The notes: a model not told the origin generated them from the letters alone. Shown: positions 9,734 to 17,963, numbered from the stretch's first letter. The stretch: 64,000 nucleotides of DNA from an uncultured Porphyromonadaceae bacterium (GCA_900541835.1 UQLL01000008.1:1-64000), one strand, 5' to 3'. Program-made: numbers and translations.

Positions 9734-10234
9734 TTAGTTCTGGTTCTTTTCGATCTCGTCGAGCAGCTTGTCGGCGAGGGCCTGCTGCTGCTTGTCGTCG
9801 GCCATCTGCTGGCGCACCAGCTTTTCGGCAATCCGGACGGAGAACTGACCGACCTGCTGGCGGAGCTGGCGCTCGGCTTCCTTGCGGCTTTGGTCAATGG
9901 ACACCTTGGCGGCGTCCATGACCTTTTTAGCCTCGGAGGAAGCCTCTTTGCGTGCTTCGTCTATGATTTGGGTCTTCATTTTCTCTGCGTCGCGCAGGAT
10001 GTTGGCCTGCTGCTTCTGGGCGTCTTCGATGACTTTCTGGGCGTCGGAGCGGGCCGAGTCGAGCTGGTCCTTGGCCTGGCGGGCGTACTCTACGCCCTGG
10101 TCGATGCGGTCGGCCCGCGAGTTCATGCTTTTGATTATCATTGGCCATCCCCATTTCGCCAGTATCAGAAACAATACCAGGAAGGCGATGAACATCCAGA
10201 AGACCAGTCCGAAATCGGGCGTGAACAGTTCCAT
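9734..10234 (-). CDS. atpF: ATP synthase b subunit
   Basis: AtpF is the membrane-anchored peripheral stalk. The 166-residue protein has one N-terminal membrane helix (about residues 8-26, FGLVFWMFIAFLVLFLILAK) and then a long charged helix, strongly predicted as coiled coil and rich in Glu, Lys, Gln and Ala. A single atpF copy is seen, so a homodimeric stalk is expected. Confidence 0.94.
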   Translation of the reverse strand: MELFTPDFGLVFWMFIAFLVLFLILAKWGWPMIIKSMNSRADRIDQGVEYARQAKDQLDSARSDAQKVIEDAQKQQANILRDAEKMKTQIIDEARKEASSEAKKVMDAAKVSIDQSRKEAERQLRQQVGQFSVRIAEKLVRQQMADDKQQQALADKLLDEIEKNQN

Positions 10235-10296
10235 AATGAAGACTTTTTAGTCGGTGGGTTGTTGTTTTGGTTTGATTGCTGTGAGCAGTCGTGGGT

Positions 10297-10542
10297 TTAG
10301 AGGAACAGGGCGAGTGCCGAAACGATGACGGCGAACAGTGCGACACCCTCGATGAGGGCGGCGATTACGATCATGTTGCTTCGGATGTCGCTGGCAGCCT
10401 CTGGCTGGCGTGCGATGGCCTCCATGGCCGACGATCCGATCTTGCCGATGCCGAAGCCGGCGCCGATTGCTGCGATGCTTGCACCGAGTGCTGCGCCAAG
10501 TGCGCCAAGTGCCATTTCGGCTACGAGAATCATTGATAACAT
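10297..10542 (-). CDS. atpE: ATP synthase c subunit
   Basis: AtpE forms the membrane rotor ring. The 81-residue product is a two-helix hairpin with a glycine-rich first helix (GAALGASIAAIGAGFGIG), the loop ARQPEA, and the ion-binding Glu65 in ALIEGVALF. The residue after Glu65 is Gly and there is no Gln in the first helix, so the sodium-site pattern (Q...ES/ET) is absent and coupling is inferred to be to protons. Intergenic gaps of 49 bp before and 62 bp after are larger than elsewhere in the operon, and an A-rich leader precedes its start, fitting the high c-subunit demand. Confidence 0.95.
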   Translation of the reverse strand: MLSMILVAEMALGALGAALGASIAAIGAGFGIGKIGSSAMEAIARQPEAASDIRSNMIVIAALIEGVALFAVIVSALALFL

Positions 10543-10591
10543 GGTTGTTGGGTGGTTTTTAGTTTATTTTTGTTGTTTGTTGTTCTTGGTA

Positions 10592-11959
10592 TTACATGCC
10601 GGCCGTTTGCGGGTTCTCGCTCTTTTCCATGGCCTCTTCTACTTCCTGGTCCAGGCTCTCGTGGTGTTCGGGATTATGGACGGCCAGGGAGATGAATATG
10701 GTGGAGAGCATGGTGAATACGTAAGCCTGGATGAAGCTCACCAGTACGTCCAGGGCCAGCATGAAGGTTGAGAAGAGGATGGAGATGACGATGGAGCTCC
10801 CGGCTGCCGCGGCGCCGAAGGCCGCGAAGATGAAGATGAGCACCGTCAGGGTGATGACAATCATGTGGCCGCCCATCATGTTGGCGAACAGTCGGACGCA
10901 GAGGGCGGCGGGCTTGGTTAAAGTGCCGAACACCTCGATGACCTGCATGATGGGCAGGGGGCACTTGAGCCAGATGGGCACGTCGGGCCAGAAGATTTCT
11001 TTCCAGTAGTGCTTGTTGCCATGGATGTTGACCATGACGAAGGTCAGTAAGGAGAGCACGAGGGTGATGGCGATGTTGCCGGTCAGGTTGGCTCCGCCGG
11101 GGAAGATGACTACCAGGCCCAACAGGTTCATCACGAGGATGAAGAAGAAGCAGGTGAGCAGGTAGGGGGCGAACTTGTCGGCTTTCTCCTTGAGGGTGTT
11201 GCGGATGGTGCCGACGTAGATGAAGTCGATGAGCATCTCGAAGAAGCCCATGCCCTTGCGGGGCGTGCGGAAACCGTACTTCTTGTAGTGGCGCACGAGA
11301 ATCATGCAGAGCATCCAGACGATGAATGCTGCGATGAACAGGGCCAGGACGTTCTTGGTGATGGAGATGTCGAAAGGCTTGTACTCGCGGTAGTACTGGC
11401 CGTGGCCGTCGACGTCGTAGAAGACGTACCCGGGGATGACGGCGTGCTCGCCTGCGGGGATGTTGTCGGCGCGGCGCATGGAGTCGGCCCTGGCCTCTAC
11501 GGCTGCCTGCTCTTCTGCGCTGAGTGGGAAGACCTGCACCACCTTGTTCTTGTGCTGGGAGGTGTGGGCGATGAGGAAGTCGTACTGCTCGTCGCCACGG
11601 ACGATGCGGTGGATTACGGGTATTAGTTCTTCTTTCTCCTCGGTCTTGATCTGGCCGTCCTTGGTGCGGACGGTCTCCTTGATGACCTGCACCTGGGTGA
11701 GCTTTGAGGAGGAGAATGAGTGCCAAGTGCCGTCTTGGGCGCGTACGATGACGGGGAGGGGTATGCGGTAGATGTGCGCGAAGGGGACTTCCCAGCCGTA
11801 TCCGTCGCCGAGGTGGTGGAAGATTATTTCCTTGACGTCGAGCGAGGACTCGTCTTTCACCGTGTCGCCGTCTTCGGGTGTGGCGTAGGCGGCGGTCGGA
11901 CAGAGGATGCCGAGCAGCAGCGCCAGCAGGCCGTACAGAAGTTTCGAGGTTAGTCTCAT
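10592..11959 (-). CDS. atpB: ATP synthase a subunit with long exported N-terminal domain
   Basis: AtpB provides the stator half-channels of Fo. The core motif LCVRLFANMMGGHM contains the essential arginine (about residue 356), followed by the last helix pair. From the ATG at 11959 the protein is 455 residues. It begins with a signal-peptide-like stretch (MRLTSKLLYGLLALLLGILC) and a soluble domain of about 200 residues before the membrane core; this type of extension is known in Bacteroidetes a subunits. The frame is open 10 codons further, but that start would overlap atpC and put charged residues before the signal segment, so 11959 is preferred. Confidence 0.92.
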   Translation of the reverse strand: MRLTSKLLYGLLALLLGILCPTAAYATPEDGDTVKDESSLDVKEIIFHHLGDGYGWEVPFAHIYRIPLPVIVRAQDGTWHSFSSSKLTQVQVIKETVRTKDGQIKTEEKEELIPVIHRIVRGDEQYDFLIAHTSQHKNKVVQVFPLSAEEQAAVEARADSMRRADNIPAGEHAVIPGYVFYDVDGHGQYYREYKPFDISITKNVLALFIAAFIVWMLCMILVRHYKKYGFRTPRKGMGFFEMLIDFIYVGTIRNTLKEKADKFAPYLLTCFFFILVMNLLGLVVIFPGGANLTGNIAITLVLSLLTFVMVNIHGNKHYWKEIFWPDVPIWLKCPLPIMQVIEVFGTLTKPAALCVRLFANMMGGHMIVITLTVLIFIFAAFGAAAAGSSIVISILFSTFMLALDVLVSFIQAYVFTMLSTIFISLAVHNPEHHESLDQEVEEAMEKSENPQTAGM

Positions 11960-11976
11960 AATTGTATCAGGCACCG

Positions 11977-12213
11977 TTAGTACACGCATACGTCAACTTT
12001 GTTGTTCTCCACGTCGACCAGGCCGCCCTTGATTTCGAGGTGCTGCTCATGGTCCTGTTCGTCGAGGTAGCGGACGCGACCGGGGGTGAGGACCGCGATT
12101 AGCGGGGCGTGGTTGCGGAGCACGGTGAAGCTGCCGGCGTAGCCGGGCAGTGTCACCGCCTTGGCGGAGCCCTCGAAGAGCACTTCCTGGGCCGAGATTA
12201 TGCGTAGTGTCAT
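11977..12213 (-). CDS. atpC: ATP synthase epsilon subunit, short form
   Basis: Epsilon binds gamma at the base of the rotor. This 78-residue product matches only the N-terminal beta-sandwich (SAKAVTLPGYAGSFTVLRNH and a GRVRYL strand). The C-terminal two-helix arm that inhibits ATP hydrolysis in many bacteria is missing; typical full epsilon is about 130-140 residues. Short epsilon is common in Bacteroidetes, so this is probably not a truncation. It follows atpD by 54 bp, with a strong hairpin in the gap. Confidence 0.92.
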   Translation of the reverse strand: MTLRIISAQEVLFEGSAKAVTLPGYAGSFTVLRNHAPLIAVLTPGRVRYLDEQDHEQHLEIKGGLVDVENNKVDVCVY

Positions 12214-12228
12214 CCTGTTTATGGTTCA

Positions 12229-12252
12229 CGCCGGGGACAGGTGTCCCCGGCG
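12229..12252 (-). promoter_or_regulatory. Perfect hairpin between atpD and atpC
   Basis: CGCCGGGGACA (12229-12239) and TGTCCCCGGCG (12242-12252) form a perfect 11-bp GC-rich inverted repeat with almost no loop. It begins 16 bases after the atpD stop, and no T-tract follows on the minus strand, so it is unlikely to be a full terminator. An intercistronic processing or attenuation element that lowers expression downstream of beta is an inference. Confidence 0.6.
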
Positions 12253-12267
12253 GGGTTTGTAATGTGG

Positions 12268-13770
12268 TTAGCCTACTTCGGCGAGCATCTTCTTGCCCTT
12301 GGCGATTGCCTCGTCGATGGTGCCGACGTTGAGGAATGCCTGCTCGGGGTATTCGTCGACTTCGCCGGCGAGGATCATCTTGAAGCCGCGGATGGTCTCG
12401 GACAGGGGAACCATGACGCCGGGGAGGCCGGTGAACTGCTCGGCTACGTGGAAGGGCTGGGAGAGGTAGCGCTGTGCGCGGCGCGCGCGGGCCACGGTGA
12501 GCTTGTCTTCGTCGCTGAGCTCGTCTACGCCGAGGATAGCGATGATGTCCTGCAGGTCGTTGTACTTCTGGAGGAGCTGCTTGACGGCCTGTGCGACGTT
12601 GTAGTGCTCTTCGCCGATGATGTTGGGGTCGAGGATTCGCGAGGTGGAGTCCAGGGGGTCCACGGCGGGGTAGATGCCGAGCTCGGAAATCTTGCGGCTG
12701 AGCACGGTGGTGGCGTCGAGGAAGGAGAAGGTGGTGGCGGGTGCGGGGTCGGTGAGGTCGTCGGCGGGCACGTAGATGGCCTGGACGGAGGTGATGGAGC
12801 CGTTCTTGGTGGAAGTGATTCGCTCCTGGAGTGCGCCCATCTCGGAGGCGAGGGTGGGCTGGTAGCCTACTGCGGATGGCATTCGGCCGAGCAGTGCGGA
12901 CACTTCGGAACCTGCCTGGGTGAAGCGGAAGATGTTGTCGATGAAGAGGAGCACGTCCTTGCCGCCGCCGGCGTTGTCGCGGAACTGTTCGGCTACTGTA
13001 AGGCCGGAGAGTGCGACGCGGAGACGTGCGCCCGGCGGCTCGTTCATCTGGCCGAACACGAGGGTGGCCTGGGAGGCGTTGACCTCTTTCATGTCGACGT
13101 CCTGGAGGTTCCACTGGCCTTTCTCCATGCCTTCTTCGAACTTTTTGCCGTACTTCATTACGCCGGATTCGATCATCTCGCGCAGCAGGTCGTTGCCCTC
13201 GCGTGTGCGTTCGCCGACGCCGGTGAATACGGAGAAGCCGTTGTGGCCCTTGGCGATGTTGTTGATGAGCTCCATGATGAGCACGGTCTTGCCTACGCCG
13301 GCTCCGCCGAAGAGGCCGATCTTGCCGCCCTTGGAATAGGGTTCGAGCAAGTCGATTACCTTGATGCCGGTGAAGAGGATCTCGGTGGAGATTGCCAGTT
13401 CATCGAATTCGGGTGCGGGCTGGTGTATGGGGCGCAGGTTTTCGCGGTTTAGGTCGGGGAGGTGATCGATGGGCTCGCCGATTACGTTGAGCAGACGGCC
13501 TTTTACCTGGTCGCCGGTGGGCACTGCGATGCCTCGGCCGAGGTAGTCGGCCTTGACTCCGCGGCGGAGGCCGTCGGTGCTCTCCATGGCCACGCAGCGC
13601 ACGGTGTCTTCGCCGATGTGCTGCTCAACCTCGAGTATCAGGGTCTCGCCGTTGTCGCGGTCTACTTTGAGAGCTCCGTAGATGGGGGGCACCTGGTTGT
13701 TGTCGCCTTCAAACATTACGTCAACCACGGGGCCTATGACCTGGGTTACTGTGCCTGTGAGGGTGCTCAT
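12268..13770 (-). CDS. atpD: ATP synthase beta subunit
   Basis: This is the catalytic subunit of F1. The 500-residue protein has the P-loop GGAGVGKT at residues 155-162, the motif GERTREGNDLL with the catalytic glutamate region, and DELSDEDK near residue 410, the beta DELSEED loop. It is the first gene of the ATP synthase block and starts 48 bp after the nuoH stop. No Bacteroidetes-type promoter is visible in that 48-bp gap, so it is probably transcribed from the nuoA promoter. Confidence 0.97.
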   Translation of the reverse strand: MSTLTGTVTQVIGPVVDVMFEGDNNQVPPIYGALKVDRDNGETLILEVEQHIGEDTVRCVAMESTDGLRRGVKADYLGRGIAVPTGDQVKGRLLNVIGEPIDHLPDLNRENLRPIHQPAPEFDELAISTEILFTGIKVIDLLEPYSKGGKIGLFGGAGVGKTVLIMELINNIAKGHNGFSVFTGVGERTREGNDLLREMIESGVMKYGKKFEEGMEKGQWNLQDVDMKEVNASQATLVFGQMNEPPGARLRVALSGLTVAEQFRDNAGGGKDVLLFIDNIFRFTQAGSEVSALLGRMPSAVGYQPTLASEMGALQERITSTKNGSITSVQAIYVPADDLTDPAPATTFSFLDATTVLSRKISELGIYPAVDPLDSTSRILDPNIIGEEHYNVAQAVKQLLQKYNDLQDIIAILGVDELSDEDKLTVARARRAQRYLSQPFHVAEQFTGLPGVMVPLSETIRGFKMILAGEVDEYPEQAFLNVGTIDEAIAKGKKMLAEVG

Positions 13771-13818
13771 TTTTTCTCTGGGGGAATTTTATTGAGGTGT
13801 TGTTTTATGCGGGGTTGA

Positions 13819-14898
13819 TTAGAAGTGCCAGCCGAGGGCCACGAAGACTGCCATGAGCATGAGGTTGGCCAGGGCGAATGGCATGAGGTATTTCCACTCG
13901 AAGCTGAGCATCTGGTCGATTCGTATGCGGGGGAATGTCCATTTGAACCAGATGATGACGAAGCTTACGAAGAAGGCCTTGAGCAGGAACCACACGATGC
14001 CGGGGATGACGTTCATGGCTGCGTTGAAGCCGTCCCACCCTGGGACGTGGAGGGGCATCCAGCCGCCGAGGAACATGAGGGAGGCGATTCCGGAGACGAT
14101 GAAGAGGTTGAGGTACTCGGCCAGGTAGAAGAAGCCGAAGTGTATGCCGGAGTACTCGGTGTGGTAGCCGGCGGTGAGCTCGTGCTCTGCCTCGGGAAGG
14201 TCGAATGGGCCGCGGTTGGTCTCGGCGGTGGCGGCTATGATGTAGATGATGAATGCGATGATGGCGGGTATGTGGCCTCGGAAGATGAACCAGGCGCTGT
14301 CTTGCTGGGCGACAATCTCGCTGACGCTTAGTGTGCCGGAGAAGACTACAATGGTGAGGATGGCCAGGCCCAGGGAGAGCTCGTAGCTGACCATCTGCGC
14401 GCCGGATCGCATGGCGCCGATGAGTGTGTACTTGTTATTGGACGACCAGCCGGCCAGGAGGATGCCGAGGATTCCGACGCTGCTGACGGCGAGGATGAAG
14501 AAGATGCCGATGTTGAAGTCGATGATCTGGAGTCCGTTGCCCCAGGGCAGGCAGGCGAGCATGGTCACCGAGGAGGTGATGACGATGTAGGGCGCGAGCT
14601 TGAAGAGGAACTTGTCGGTGTTTCGCAGGCAGATGAGCTCCTTGATGAGGATCTTGAACATGTCGGCGAAGACCTGCAGGACTCCCCACTTGCCGACGCG
14701 CATGGGGCCGAGTCGGCACTGGAACCAGGCGCAGAGCTTGCGCTCGTAGAGGATGTAGAAGAGTGCGAGCACCGTGTACATGGCCAGGATGAGCACGGCG
14801 ATGATGACGCATTCTATGGTGACCGCCAGCCAGTCGGCCATTCCCGTGGAGAGCAGCACGTTGTTGAACCAGCTTGTTATGTTTCCAAAATCGTACAT
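13819..14898 (-). CDS. nuoH: NADH-quinone oxidoreductase subunit H
   Basis: NuoH is the membrane subunit at the junction with the peripheral arm, where it forms much of the quinone chamber. The 359-residue, eight-helix protein has the diagnostic segment AETNRGPFDLPEAEHELTAG with its charged quinone-cavity residues, and the loop RLGPMRVGKWGVLQ. It follows nuoCD by 36 bp. The next gene is atpD rather than nuoI, the upstream junction of the merged operon. Confidence 0.96.
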   Translation of the reverse strand: MYDFGNITSWFNNVLLSTGMADWLAVTIECVIIAVLILAMYTVLALFYILYERKLCAWFQCRLGPMRVGKWGVLQVFADMFKILIKELICLRNTDKFLFKLAPYIVITSSVTMLACLPWGNGLQIIDFNIGIFFILAVSSVGILGILLAGWSSNNKYTLIGAMRSGAQMVSYELSLGLAILTIVVFSGTLSVSEIVAQQDSAWFIFRGHIPAIIAFIIYIIAATAETNRGPFDLPEAEHELTAGYHTEYSGIHFGFFYLAEYLNLFIVSGIASLMFLGGWMPLHVPGWDGFNAAMNVIPGIVWFLLKAFFVSFVIIWFKWTFPRIRIDQMLSFEWKYLMPFALANLMLMAVFVALGWHF

Positions 14899-14934
14899 GA
14901 TGGTATGATAGATTGCTTGGCTATGAGTTCTGGG

Positions 14935-16557
14935 TTATCGGTCGATGTCGGGGATTACGAAGTCGAGTGCGGCGCCGATGGTGATGAGGTCGGCGATCAT
15001 GTAGTTTGCGCAGCAGAGGTCCATGACTCCGACGAGGTTGAAGCATGGGCTCTGGAAGTGCACGCGCCAGGGGGTCTTCTGTCCTGTGGACTCGATGAAG
15101 ACTCCGAATGTGCCGCGGCTGGCCTCGACCTGTTGGTACCAGCGGCCTTCGGGGAGCTTGATTATCTTGGGCACCTGGGCGCGGATGTCGCCTTCGGGGA
15201 TGTTGTCGACGAGTTGCTCGAGAATCTTGACGCTCTCTTCGATTTCGCGCATGCGGACCATGTATCGGGCGTAGGAGTCGCAGCCGTCTTCGAGGACTTC
15301 GTTGAAGTCGAGTTCGGAGTAGATGCTGTAGGGGTGTTTCTTGCGGCAGTCGCAGCTGAAGTTGGAGCCGCGTCCGGAGGGGCCGGTGATGCAGTAGTTG
15401 ATGGCGTCTTCGCGGCTGAGCATACCGACTTCCTTCATTCGGTTGAGGGCGATGATGTTGCCCGAGAAGACTTTGTGGTACTCCTTGAGGGCCTTGGGCA
15501 TGATTGCGCAGAGCTCCTTGACGTCTTTCTGGAAGTCGGGGTGGAGGTCGGCGATGACGCCGCCGATGACGTTGTAGTTCATGGACATTCGGGCGCCGCA
15601 TGTCTTGTCGAATATGTCGAGGACGCGTTCGCGCTCGCGGAATCCGTAGAAGAAGCAGGTGGTGCCGCCGAGGTCCATGGCGGTGCAGGAGAAGGAGAGG
15701 AGGTGGCTGGAAATGCGCATGAGCTCGTCCATCATGACGCGAATCACCTGTGCGCGGCGGGGCACTTCGATGCCGAGGGCCTTTTCGATGCACATGCAGA
15801 GGCAGTGGCGGTTCTGGTGGGCGGACATGTAGTCCATTCGGTCGGTGAAGTGGAGCATCTGGGGGTAGGTGAGACCTTCGCAGAGCTTCTCTATGCCGCG
15901 GTGGATGTAGCCGCTCACGACGTCAACCTTCTTGACGGTCTCGCCGTCGACGGCGGCGCGGAAGCGCATGACGCCGTGGGTGGAGGGGTGCTGGGGGCCG
16001 ATGTTGACTACATAGTCTTCTTTCTGGAAGACTTTGTGGTCCTGCCGGGTGATGTTGCCGTTCTCGTCTTCGACGAGGGTGTATGTGTCGTCCTCGTTCT
16101 TTTCGTCGTCGAGGCGTATGGGGTTGAGCTCAGGGTTGGCGTCGTAGTCCTTGCGGAGCGGGTGTCCTACCCAGTCGTTGCGGAGGAAGAAGCGGCGCAT
16201 GTCGGGGTGGCCGATGAACTCGATTCCGTAGAAGTCGTATACTTCGCGTTCCTGGAAATTCGCGACTTTCCAGATGTCGCTTACGGAGTGGAGGCGTGGC
16301 TGCTGGCGGTCGGCAGTCTCGACGCGTATGCAGATCATCTCCCAGTCGCGGTCGGTGGAGGTGAGATAGTAGAGGCAGCCGAGTGTCTCGGTCCAGTCCA
16401 TGCCGACTACGGCGGTGAGCATGTCGAAGCCGTACTTGTCGTGCAGGGCGAGGGCGAGGGTGTGCCATTTGGCGTCAGGCACCTTTACCAGTAAACATTC
16501 GCCCTGCTCGAAAGTGGCTTCCGGGCAGAGTGTGCTTATCTCTTTCTGAATATCCAT
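14935..16557 (-). CDS. nuoCD: NADH-quinone oxidoreductase subunits C and D, fused
   Basis: This protein forms the quinone-reaction site of complex I together with NuoB. It is a natural fusion of 540 residues: residues about 1-150 are NuoC (30-kDa family, with EVYDFYGIEFIGHPDMRRF), then a linker, then NuoD (49-kDa family) from about residue 175, with GPQHPSTHGVMRF and the C-terminal PDIDR. Fused CD is common in several phyla, so it is not itself unusual. It lies 36 bp after nuoB and 36 bp before nuoH. Confidence 0.95.
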   Translation of the reverse strand: MDIQKEISTLCPEATFEQGECLLVKVPDAKWHTLALALHDKYGFDMLTAVVGMDWTETLGCLYYLTSTDRDWEMICIRVETADRQQPRLHSVSDIWKVANFQEREVYDFYGIEFIGHPDMRRFFLRNDWVGHPLRKDYDANPELNPIRLDDEKNEDDTYTLVEDENGNITRQDHKVFQKEDYVVNIGPQHPSTHGVMRFRAAVDGETVKKVDVVSGYIHRGIEKLCEGLTYPQMLHFTDRMDYMSAHQNRHCLCMCIEKALGIEVPRRAQVIRVMMDELMRISSHLLSFSCTAMDLGGTTCFFYGFRERERVLDIFDKTCGARMSMNYNVIGGVIADLHPDFQKDVKELCAIMPKALKEYHKVFSGNIIALNRMKEVGMLSREDAINYCITGPSGRGSNFSCDCRKKHPYSIYSELDFNEVLEDGCDSYARYMVRMREIEESVKILEQLVDNIPEGDIRAQVPKIIKLPEGRWYQQVEASRGTFGVFIESTGQKTPWRVHFQSPCFNLVGVMDLCCANYMIADLITIGAALDFVIPDIDR

Positions 16558-16593
16558 GGTGATTTGGTGGGTCGTTATGGTTGATGCCTGTGT

Positions 16594-17214
16594 TTATTTC
16601 ATTGAGTCGCGGTCTTCGGGGTGCTCGGCGAAGAACTCCTCGATTTTCTCCTTGCGGTTGGCGCCGCCGAAGAATTTCTCGACTTTTATCTTGCGCTGGA
16701 GCTGCATGAGTCCATAGAACATTGCCTCGGGGCGCGGGGGGCAGCCGGGAACGTAGACGTCAACTGGGAGTATCTTGTCGACTCCGGGGAGCACGCAGTA
16801 TGAGTTCTTGAACGGTCCGCCGCTGACGGCACAGCCGCCGCAGGCAATGACGTACTTGGGCTCGGCGAGCTGCTCGTAGAGGCGGCGCAGGACGGGTGCC
16901 ATGCGGTGCACGATGGTGCCCTGTACCATGATGTAGTCGGCCTGGCGTGGGGAGTTGCGTGCCACCTCGAAGCCGAAGCGGGCCATGTCGTAGCGTGCTG
17001 CGCCGAGGCTCATGAACTCGATGGCGCAGCAGGATGTGCCGAAGCAGAGGGGCCAGAGGGAGTTCGCACGGCCCCAGTTGATGAGCTCGTCCATCTTGCC
17101 GACTACGACGTTGGCGCCGGTGGCGTTGAGCTCTTCTACGAGTTTGTCGATGTATTCGTTGTCCTTGAAGTCCTCGAACTTCATGGACTTGATTTTCGGT
17201 TCTTTTACTGCCAT
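16594..17214 (-). CDS. nuoB: NADH-quinone oxidoreductase subunit B, N2 cluster
   Basis: NuoB binds the terminal [4Fe-4S] cluster N2, which hands electrons to quinone. The cysteines are present: the adjacent pair Cys62-Cys63 in FGTSCCAIEF, one in ACGGCAVSGG and one in VPGCPPRPE. The ATG at 17214 gives 206 residues and overlaps the nuoA stop region by 10 bp. The frame is open further upstream inside nuoA, but that extension is a shadow. A second in-frame Met (residue 11) is possible. Confidence 0.95.
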   Translation of the reverse strand: MAVKEPKIKSMKFEDFKDNEYIDKLVEELNATGANVVVGKMDELINWGRANSLWPLCFGTSCCAIEFMSLGAARYDMARFGFEVARNSPRQADYIMVQGTIVHRMAPVLRRLYEQLAEPKYVIACGGCAVSGGPFKNSYCVLPGVDKILPVDVYVPGCPPRPEAMFYGLMQLQRKIKVEKFFGGANRKEKIEEFFAEHPEDRDSMK

Positions 17215-17576
17215 TTCAGTGCACCCTTTCTCCAGGCGTAAGCCAGGCCTAAAACTAAAACGAAGAGGAAGATGCCGATGCAGAGGAGTCCTTGCACTCC
17301 GAGCTGGTTGGTGATTGTTGCCCAGGGGTAGAGAAAGACGGTCTCGACATCGAAGATGAGGAAGAGGATTGCGAATATGTAGTATCCGGACTTGAACTGC
17401 ACCATCGAGTCGCCGCGTGTGGGGATGCCGCACTCGTATGGGTCGGCTTTTTTCGAGGAGAAGGACCGGGGAGCTATCAGCTTGGCTATCAGCAGGGCGG
17501 CGAACACCAGGCCGATGCCCGTGAGGACGGCCGTGATGGCGAGGGTGCCGTTGCCAATTCTTAACAACAAATCCAT
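17205..17576 (-). CDS. nuoA: NADH-quinone oxidoreductase subunit A
   Basis: NuoA is the three-helix subunit next to NuoH (ND3 homologue). The 123-residue product has the signature DPYECGIPTRGDSMVQFKSGYY and FLIFDVETVFLYPWA. It is the first gene of the operon. Its start lies about 70 nt downstream of a strong Bacteroidetes-type promoter, leaving a leader with a stable hairpin. Confidence 0.95.
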   Translation of the reverse strand: MDLLLRIGNGTLAITAVLTGIGLVFAALLIAKLIAPRSFSSKKADPYECGIPTRGDSMVQFKSGYYIFAILFLIFDVETVFLYPWATITNQLGVQGLLCIGIFLFVLVLGLAYAWRKGALKWQ

Positions 17577-17620
17577 AAAATCGTTATCTTGTTATGGTTT
17601 ACAATCAATCGTTTCAAGGT

Positions 17621-17640
17621 AGGCTGCGAGGTCGCAGCCT
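17621..17640 (-). promoter_or_regulatory. Leader hairpin of the nuo-atp mRNA
   Basis: AGGCTGCGA and TCGCAGCCT are exact reverse complements with only two bases between them, giving a 20-nt near-perfect palindrome just inside the predicted 5' end of the transcript. It is separated from the nuoA start by about 45 nt and has no T-tract. A role in mRNA stability or as a regulator binding site is possible; neither is shown by sequence alone. Confidence 0.6.
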
Positions 17641-17651
17641 AAAATTCACCG

Positions 17652-17683
17652 CAAAGTTAACAACTTTTTATGAACCGTGCAAA
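17652..17683 (-). promoter_or_regulatory. Promoter of the nuo-atp operon
   Basis: On the minus strand: TTTG (17683-17680), a 20-nt spacer, then TAACTTTG (17659-17652), an exact match to the Bacteroidetes housekeeping promoter. Transcription should begin near 17645. No equally good match was seen inside the 17.5-kb gene run that follows. Confidence 0.8.
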
Positions 17684-17817
17684 TAAATCTTAATTGGCAG
17701 GGTGGGATTTTTGAGAATTATAACCCGACAATATGCAATGATGGGAGGCCGGGGATGGCTTATGCGGGGGATTTGCGGTTGCTTTTTTCCAATGACTCGA
17801 GACTGGCGACCGTAAGC

Positions 17818-17833
17818 CGAGCTTCAGCTCGGC
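17818..17833. repeat. Small TTCA-loop hairpin repeat
   Basis: CCGAGC-TTCA-GCTCGG forms a 6-bp stem with a TTCA loop. Related hairpins with the same loop occur at about 39039, 46804, 47557 and 59176, suggesting a dispersed family. Confidence 0.5.
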
Positions 17834-17911
17834 GGCGGCTCCCAGGAGATTAGGAGTCGGGATGATGGTGAAAAGAAGATGGCGGGTGGCATGTGAGAGC
17901 AAGCAAAGGAC

Positions 17912-17942
17912 GGGCGGCGGCTCCGGGGTGGAGCCGCCGCCC
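17912..17942 (-). terminator. Terminator-like hairpin after the alpha-2-macroglobulin gene
   Basis: A perfect 13-bp inverted repeat (GGGCGGCGGCTCC at 17912-17924 and its complement at 17930-17942) with a 5-nt loop lies 21 bp past the stop codon. There is only a weak T-rich tail on the minus strand, so termination efficiency is uncertain. Confidence 0.6.
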
Positions 17943-17963
17943 GTGGGGATGGTAGGGCCTGGA

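Noticed and set aside
11960..11989. Longer start for atpB
   Set aside because: It overlaps atpC and would put ten extra residues in front of a clear signal peptide.
14935..16557. Fused nuoCD as an oddity
   Set aside because: The fusion is widespread, including in E. coli and Bacteroidetes.
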